In this document: one piece after another, positions 13,512-17,487 of the stretch | Position numbering within the stretch: position 1 is the first letter of the stretch | Layout of the letters: each line of letters begins with the position of its first letter | Assembly: GCA_964343305.1 (NCBI GenBank) | Contig: CAYFJO010000212.1 | Span: 1-17,487, forward strand | Source: CAYFJO01 sp964343305 | Lineage (GTDB): Bacteria > Planctomycetota > Planctomycetia > Pirellulales > Pirellulaceae | DNA length: 17,487 nt | Direction of reading: 5' to 3' | The notes under the pieces: model-generated | Seen by the model: only the letters and a program-made list of their open reading frames with translations | Database searches by the model: none | What the model was told of the DNA's origin: nothing | Translations under genes and position numbers: made by a program

Positions 13512-15665
13512 ATGTCTACCATTGCTACGTTTGCGACTTTGAGTGGTATCGCGATTTCGATTTCGTTAATCGTGCTGCTTGTGGTCTTCGTTCTAGTGCT
13601 GCCGTTTCTACTCGGCATTCGCTACATTCCCAACAACCGCATTGGTGTTGTCGAAAAACTCTGGTCCAAGAGTGGATCGCTTGGCGAGGGAAAAATTGTC
13701 GCGCTCAATGGAGAGGCTGGATTTCAAACGGAATTGTTGCGTGGTGGACTTCACTTTCGCTACTGGCCTTGGCAATATCGAATTCACACCGTCCCGTTGA
13801 CAATCGTTCCGCAAGGAAAGATCGGATACGTCTTCGCTCGTGACGGGCTTTCGCTTGATCCGCAACAGACGTTGGCGCGCGTCGTATCGTGTAACAACCA
13901 CCAGGATGCGCGGGCATTTTTGACTGGCAGCGACAAAGGGCAACAGAACGTCGGCCAACGTGGACGGCAACGGGCGATTTTGCGCGAAGGTGTGTACACG
14001 ATCAACCTTGCACTTTTTGTTGTCATTACCGAAGACCATGTGTACAGCTTGGACATCGACCACAGCCAAGAAAAGCATCTGTTCGAAAAATGGCGAGCGG
14101 AATTGGGGATCAATGGCGGTTTTGATCCAGTGGTTGTCGGAAGGAAGAAAATTCGTGAAACAACAGCCGATGGTACGGACGACGAGCAAGTTAGTATCGA
14201 GGCCAAGCCAGGTGACAATATTGGAATCGTAACGGTTCAAGATGGACCAGCTTTGTCGCCAGGTCAAATCATCGCCCCACCCGTGGCCACGGACCTGGGT
14301 GATCCAAACTATCATGGCAACTTCCAGGACATCGAAGCGTTTTTGCGGGCCGGTGGTCGCCGCGGCCGGCAGTATTTGGCGCTGACAGACGGCACGTACT
14401 TTATCAATCGCTGGTTTGCGAGTGTCGAATTGATTCCAAAGACGGTTGTGCCGATTGGTTTCGTCGGCGTTGTCGTCAGCTATTATGGCAAAGAAAGTAC
14501 TGATGTTTCGGGCATCGCGTTTCGCCACGGCGAGCGCGTGTCGGAAGGCGAACTTGGCGTTCGCGCGAAGACTTTGAGTCCCGGCAAGTACGCGTTTAAC
14601 AAGTATGCGGGGCGTGTACATCTGGTCCCGACGACGAACTTTGTTCTGCACTGGATCAGCGGACGGAGCGAATCGCATCGATTTGATGAAAGCTTGAAGT
14701 CGATCGACTTGGTGACGGCCGACGCCTACGAGCCGCTGCTGCCGCTGTCGGTGGTCGTGCATCTGGACTACCAAAAGGCGGCCAGCGTGGTGCAGCGGTT
14801 TGGTGACGTCAAAAAACTGATTACGCAAACACTCGATCCACTGTTGAGTGCGTATTTTCGCGATATCGCCCACAAGAAAACGATGCTGCAGTTGTTGCAC
14901 GATCGTGACCAGATCCAGAAAGAATCGCGTAACGAATTGCAGGCAAAGTTCGCCGAATTCGACATCGAATTGGTCGACGTCTTGATCGGCAAACCTGAAA
15001 CGAAGGAAGCCAGCGGCGATATCGAGACATTGCTGGAGCAACTTCGCTTGCGGCAATTGTCGCGCGAGCAGATTCAAACTTACGAGCAGCAAACGGCGGC
15101 GGCCGAAGAACTGAAGAGTTTGAAAATGGCTCAAGCCCGTGCGGAGAAACAAACCGAGTTGACGGACTCAGAAACGGAAGTTGAAATCGCCCAGAATCGT
15201 GGACAAGCCGAATTGGTGCAGTCGCGAAAGCGCGCGGAGCAACAGATCGTCACAGCCGAGGCACAACACAAGTGTCATCTTTTAACATCGGAAGCGGAAG
15301 GTAAATCGAAAGCGTTGATCGGCGAAGGTGAAGCCAAGCGTGTGGAGATGGAAGGCGCGGCGAAATCAAAGGTGCTTCAGCAAAACATCGCGTCCTATGG
15401 CGATCCGACTTTGTATGCGATTTCACTAGTCGCCCAGCATTTGTCACAAAGTCGCCAACCATTGGTTCCTGGACAACTGTTTATGACCGGATCCGGCGGA
15501 AATGGCGCAACATCATCTGCCGACCAAGGAATCGTTGGCATGTTAATGAGCTTGCTTGTGGCAGATCGCATCGGAATGGATGTGACAAATCGAAACGATG
15601 ATGTTCCAGTTCCCTCAACAACCGACGTCGCGAGCGATGTTGAGATAGCTCAATTTGGCCAATGA
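13512..15665 (+). CDS. flotillin-like SPFH-domain membrane protein
   Basis: Member of the SPFH/Band 7 superfamily, 717 residues, expected to assemble as large rings at the membrane and act in membrane organisation or stress. One N-terminal membrane helix (about 9-35, ISLIVLLVVFVLVLPFLL) is followed by IPNNRIGVVEKLW, the typical start of an SPFH protein. Residues ~111-180 and ~244-308 look like two copies of one module (DG..L.P.Q.…GRQ..L..G.Y.IN..F). An SPFH segment follows (about 395-500, VTADAYEPLLPLSVVVHLDY to FDIELVDVLIGKPETKE), then a Glu/Ala/Lys/Gln-rich coiled coil (about 505-625, e.g. EAEGKSKALIGEGEAKRVEMEG), and a Gly-rich tail. It is longer than YqiK or flotillin (~450-550). AAAGGA at 13501-13506 favours ATG 13512 over an in-frame GTG at 13497. 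A sigma-54 promoter lies upstream and a PspF-like regulator is divergent. Confidence 0.9.
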   Translation: MSTIATFATLSGIAISISLIVLLVVFVLVLPFLLGIRYIPNNRIGVVEKLWSKSGSLGEGKIVALNGEAGFQTELLRGGLHFRYWPWQYRIHTVPLTIVPQGKIGYVFARDGLSLDPQQTLARVVSCNNHQDARAFLTGSDKGQQNVGQRGRQRAILREGVYTINLALFVVITEDHVYSLDIDHSQEKHLFEKWRAELGINGGFDPVVVGRKKIRETTADGTDDEQVSIEAKPGDNIGIVTVQDGPALSPGQIIAPPVATDLGDPNYHGNFQDIEAFLRAGGRRGRQYLALTDGTYFINRWFASVELIPKTVVPIGFVGVVVSYYGKESTDVSGIAFRHGERVSEGELGVRAKTLSPGKYAFNKYAGRVHLVPTTNFVLHWISGRSESHRFDESLKSIDLVTADAYEPLLPLSVVVHLDYQKAASVVQRFGDVKKLITQTLDPLLSAYFRDIAHKKTMLQLLHDRDQIQKESRNELQAKFAEFDIELVDVLIGKPETKEASGDIETLLEQLRLRQLSREQIQTYEQQTAAAEELKSLKMAQARAEKQTELTDSETEVEIAQNRGQAELVQSRKRAEQQIVTAEAQHKCHLLTSEAEGKSKALIGEGEAKRVEMEGAAKSKVLQQNIASYGDPTLYAISLVAQHLSQSRQPLVPGQLFMTGSGGNGATSSADQGIVGMLMSLLVADRIGMDVTNRNDDVPVPSTTDVASDVEIAQFGQ

Positions 15666-15740
15666 ACCATGCTCATGTAGAATCGTTACGGTCAACGAAC
15701 AATCAACACCCTCATTGGAGAACTGGGTGTAGGTATTCAA

Positions 15741-16100
15741 ATGCCGAATTCGAATACAGTTATCATGCTCGCGATTGCCGTTCTGACGTCAACGCAGGCT
15801 GTCAATGCAGATTCACCCGAACCGGATAAAGAAGTTCTCAAAATCGTGCGCAAGGCACTGATCGGATCGACGTGGCTCAAAGAAAGCGACGAAAAGCTTT
15901 TCAAGTTCGATGGCATGGCGACGATCAGCAACTTTCTGGGCAAGCGCGGCACGTGGAAGGTGATCGGCCAGCGGGCGATCGTTGCCCAAATGGAAGGCTT
16001 CTATGCAATCACGTTTGACATCGCGTTTCAACATGGCGCGCTGTTCGGCAAGGACGGCTTGACGATGAAGATTCATCGCAAAAAAGAGGTCGAGCGTTGA
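15741..16100 (+). CDS. small exported protein of unknown function
   Basis: Protein of 119 residues. The N-terminus (NTVIMLAIAVLTSTQAVNADS) is a likely Sec signal with cleavage after about residue 24. The mature part is about 95 residues with alternating strands (KLFKFDGMATISNFLGKRGTWKVIGQ, FYAITFDIAF), suggesting a small β-rich, perhaps lipocalin-like fold; IGSTW and GTWKVIG look like repeated strand motifs. There are no cysteines and no catalytic motif. The gene begins 75 bp after the SPFH stop on the same strand with no terminator visible between them, so co-expression from the sigma-54 promoter is possible. A GGAG about 20 nt before the ATG is too far to be a good ribosome binding site. 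The 3' end is 13 bp from the next gene. Confidence 0.7.
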   Translation: MPNSNTVIMLAIAVLTSTQAVNADSPEPDKEVLKIVRKALIGSTWLKESDEKLFKFDGMATISNFLGKRGTWKVIGQRAIVAQMEGFYAITFDIAFQHGALFGKDGLTMKIHRKKEVER

Positions 16101-16113
16101 GACGGATTGCCGC

Positions 16114-16944
16114 ATGATCCCCGGAATCGTTTCCAATTGTTGGCCAGCGCAACTCGATGCCGGCGCGGATCTATCAGCACTAATCGCGGAGGCCGCCCAG
16201 CGGGGATATCGCGCCATTGAATTGCGGCAAACATGCCTGGGAAAGTACGAAACGGACGACCATGCACCGATCCCTGAGCGACTTTCCGCGTTGCCACGGC
16301 AGTTCCCCAAAGTTCGCTTCAACATCGCGATCAACATTGCGTTCATGAGTGCCCGATCACTCTTGGATGAACCACTCCTGGCGGCGGCCCGCGCAGCCGC
16401 CGTTTCGGTCGCCGGCCAATTCTCGCCGCACCTTCGATTGGTCGATCTATATACGGTTGGCCAACGATTGAGCGACATCGCACCGGATGTGTCGGGAAAA
16501 AACGTCGCTCAGCTTGCGCGAACGTTGACTGAATTGAACGGCATGCTCTCGATCGAGCATTCGCGACAACCGTGGGCGGCTTTTCGAAAAGTGTTCGACA
16601 TCGCCCGTGATCAACTAGATCGGGATCGTGACGCGCTGCGGATTTGTTTCGATCCGGTCAATCTACTTTCGCCTGGCGATGAAACCGATCCAGTTGAAAT
16701 CACCAGTTCGCTTTCGAACGACGAAGTGTCCATGGTTCATTTCAAGCAACGCAGAGACGGTCGTTCGTGCAAAACGATCGGCGATGGCGAGATTGACTGG
16801 CAACGTGTGATTGAAGCGTTGCACAAAAACGAAGTGAATTGTCCAGGTTTGTTGGAAATCGATCCGCATGCGGAGATCTGGAGTTCCCTGTCGAAAAGCC
16901 GGCAGTATCTCGAACAACGAGGCGCGGTGTTTGAGGAGTCCTAG
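16114..16944 (+). CDS. xylose isomerase-like TIM-barrel protein
   Basis: Protein of 276 residues of the AP-endonuclease-2/xylose-isomerase-like TIM-barrel superfamily, which includes sugar-phosphate isomerases and epimerases. The strand-end metal ligands usual for the family are all present: E148 in SIEHS, D180 in CFDPVN, H209 in MVHFKQ and E248 in LLEID, together with IGDGEIDWQRV (222-232), a loop typical of sugar isomerase members. E36 (AIELRQ) closes an early strand. It is cytoplasmic, with no signal. It starts 13 bp after the small exported protein gene, so the two are probably co-transcribed. The Gfo/Idh/MocA oxidoreductase class, often a partner of such isomerases, is present but 5 kb away. 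The substrate is not deducible. Confidence 0.88.
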   Translation: MIPGIVSNCWPAQLDAGADLSALIAEAAQRGYRAIELRQTCLGKYETDDHAPIPERLSALPRQFPKVRFNIAINIAFMSARSLLDEPLLAAARAAAVSVAGQFSPHLRLVDLYTVGQRLSDIAPDVSGKNVAQLARTLTELNGMLSIEHSRQPWAAFRKVFDIARDQLDRDRDALRICFDPVNLLSPGDETDPVEITSSLSNDEVSMVHFKQRRDGRSCKTIGDGEIDWQRVIEALHKNEVNCPGLLEIDPHAEIWSSLSKSRQYLEQRGAVFEES

Positions 16945-17027
16945 TGTAGAACAATACCTCCATCGTTCCGCAAATGTAGAACAATTGTCTCGATTGTTCC
17001 GCGAGCAATTGGGACAATCGCTCTACA
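16945..17027. repeat. cluster of TGTAGAACAAT direct and inverted repeats
   Basis: Directly after the isomerase stop codon come two direct copies starting TGTAGAACAAT and ending GTTCCGC (16945-16974 and 16975-17002), then an inverted copy ending CTCTACA at 17027. Copy 2 and the inverted copy match at 20 of 26 positions, forming an imperfect palindrome of about 53 bp. It could fold as a terminator-like hairpin in RNA, or be a REP-like element. Confidence 0.7.
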
Positions 17028-17114
17028 CACGACGGCAGATTTTCCAAGGCAAAAGCAGTACAATTCATTCGCCGTGTTGGCTGATGCTCGTGTCTTTTTC
17101 GGGGGACATTTCGA

Positions 17115-17487
17115 ATGGAACTCTGCTTAGGGCTCCTTGGATTGGCGATTCTCGCGTTTGCGCTTTATGGGTTTGTGACTGCGCTGTTGAAACTCGGCCG
17201 GGCGGTTGATTATCAAGACATCGACAGGCCAAAGGACGTGTCGATCGAACAGCATGTACATTCCACGTGCATCATGCTCAACGGGCTCCGCTGGTCGCGC
17301 GACATCACCCACGAAGAATACACTCGGCTTCGCGATCTGCTCGAGACACAATATCCGTTTGTTCCGAATCTACCCATGCGTGTTCCTAAAGAACAGGTCG
17401 ATGGCCCGGACTTGGCGGAGACGACCAACGAAGAGACGACCAACGAAGAGACGACCAACGAAGAGACGACCAACGAAGAGACGACCA
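17115..17487 (+). CDS. membrane-anchored protein with ETTNE repeats, 3' partial
   Basis: Open reading frame from ATG 17115 to the window end (124 codons, no stop). A GGGGGA run ending 8 nt before the ATG could serve as ribosome binding site. Residues 3-24 are a hydrophobic helix (LCLGLLGLAILAFALYGFVTAL), probably a membrane anchor. A soluble part follows (GRAVDYQDIDRPKDVSIEQH… LRWSRDITHEEYTRLRDLLETQYPF). From residue 102 the protein consists of exact ETTNE repeats encoded by a 15-bp tandem repeat. ITHEEYTRLRDLLE is a helix of the kind seen in short 'SHOCT'-like or oligomerisation segments, but I cannot assign a family. The full length is unknown. Confidence 0.6.
   Translation, partial: MELCLGLLGLAILAFALYGFVTALLKLGRAVDYQDIDRPKDVSIEQHVHSTCIMLNGLRWSRDITHEEYTRLRDLLETQYPFVPNLPMRVPKEQVDGPDLAETTNEETTNEETTNEETTNEETT
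17418..17487. repeat. 15-bp tandem repeat, coding
   Basis: GAGACGACCAACGAA occurs four times without a mismatch (17418-17477), followed by 10 bases of a fifth copy cut by the window end. Each copy adds ETTNE to the protein. The array may continue beyond the window. Confidence 0.9.

Noticed and set aside
13608..15152. 514-codon open frame on the minus strand opposite the SPFH gene
   Set aside because: The opposite strand has a clear signal for an SPFH protein with promoter and ribosome binding site. The antisense translation is rich in Arg/Gln/His without domain motifs, as expected from codon bias of the sense strand.
16945..17027. CRISPR array
   Set aside because: Only two direct units about 30 bp apart with no constant-length unique spacers, plus an inverted copy. 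There are no cas genes in the window.

Overview
The window looks like a chromosomal segment of a planctomycete, probably a Pirellula-type member of Planctomycetota. This is inferred from four things: GC-rich sequence with poorly conserved ribosome binding sites; many loosely packed genes with little operon structure; typical gene types (a Tat-exported Gfo/Idh/MocA oxidoreductase, a zinc-ribbon plus membrane protein, a very large SNF2 protein, an SPFH protein); and short palindromic repeats of the GTAGGACGG...CCGTCCTAC kind. No rRNA, tRNA, CRISPR array, integrase or complete insertion sequence was seen, and no gene-free stretch exceeds 300 bases.

Layout. 1-134: leader of the first gene. 135-4370 (+): a 1411-residue SNF2-family ATPase whose coding sequence contains an in-frame palindromic repeat. 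4419-5009 (-): a small nucleotidyltransferase-fold protein. 5230-6090 (-): a secreted HExxH protein. 6261-7484 (+): a GT4 glycosyltransferase. Then on the + strand with short gaps: an EamA-type transporter (7578-8519), a long YkgJ-type cysteine-cluster protein (8572-9819), a Tat-exported Gfo/Idh/MocA oxidoreductase (9847-10932) and a zinc-ribbon membrane protein (11140-11925). 11944-13311 (-): a PspF-like sigma-54 activator. Divergent from it, 13512-15665 (+): a large flotillin-like SPFH protein, followed by a small exported protein (15741-16100) and a TIM-barrel isomerase-like protein (16114-16944). A cluster of inverted repeats (16945-17027) precedes a membrane-anchored protein with ETTNE repeats that runs off the window end (17115 onward).

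The most coherent unit is 11944-15665 and perhaps to 16100. A PspF-type enhancer-binding protein, with an N-terminal domain that looks like a receiver without its phospho-acceptor aspartate, faces an SPFH gene across 200 bases. Those bases hold a close match to a -24/-12 sigma-54 promoter and a perfect 7-bp inverted repeat upstream of it. This resembles a phage-shock-type envelope-stress module in which a flotillin-like protein, rather than PspA, is the target. No PspA/B/C gene is visible.

The other neighbours do not form an obvious pathway. The second theme is repeats: a 68-bp double hairpin inside the SNF2 gene, a shorter relative at 11000-11030, a triple GGCTAGCGCC motif around 7448-7514, the inverted repeats after 16944, and a 15-bp tandem repeat at the window end.
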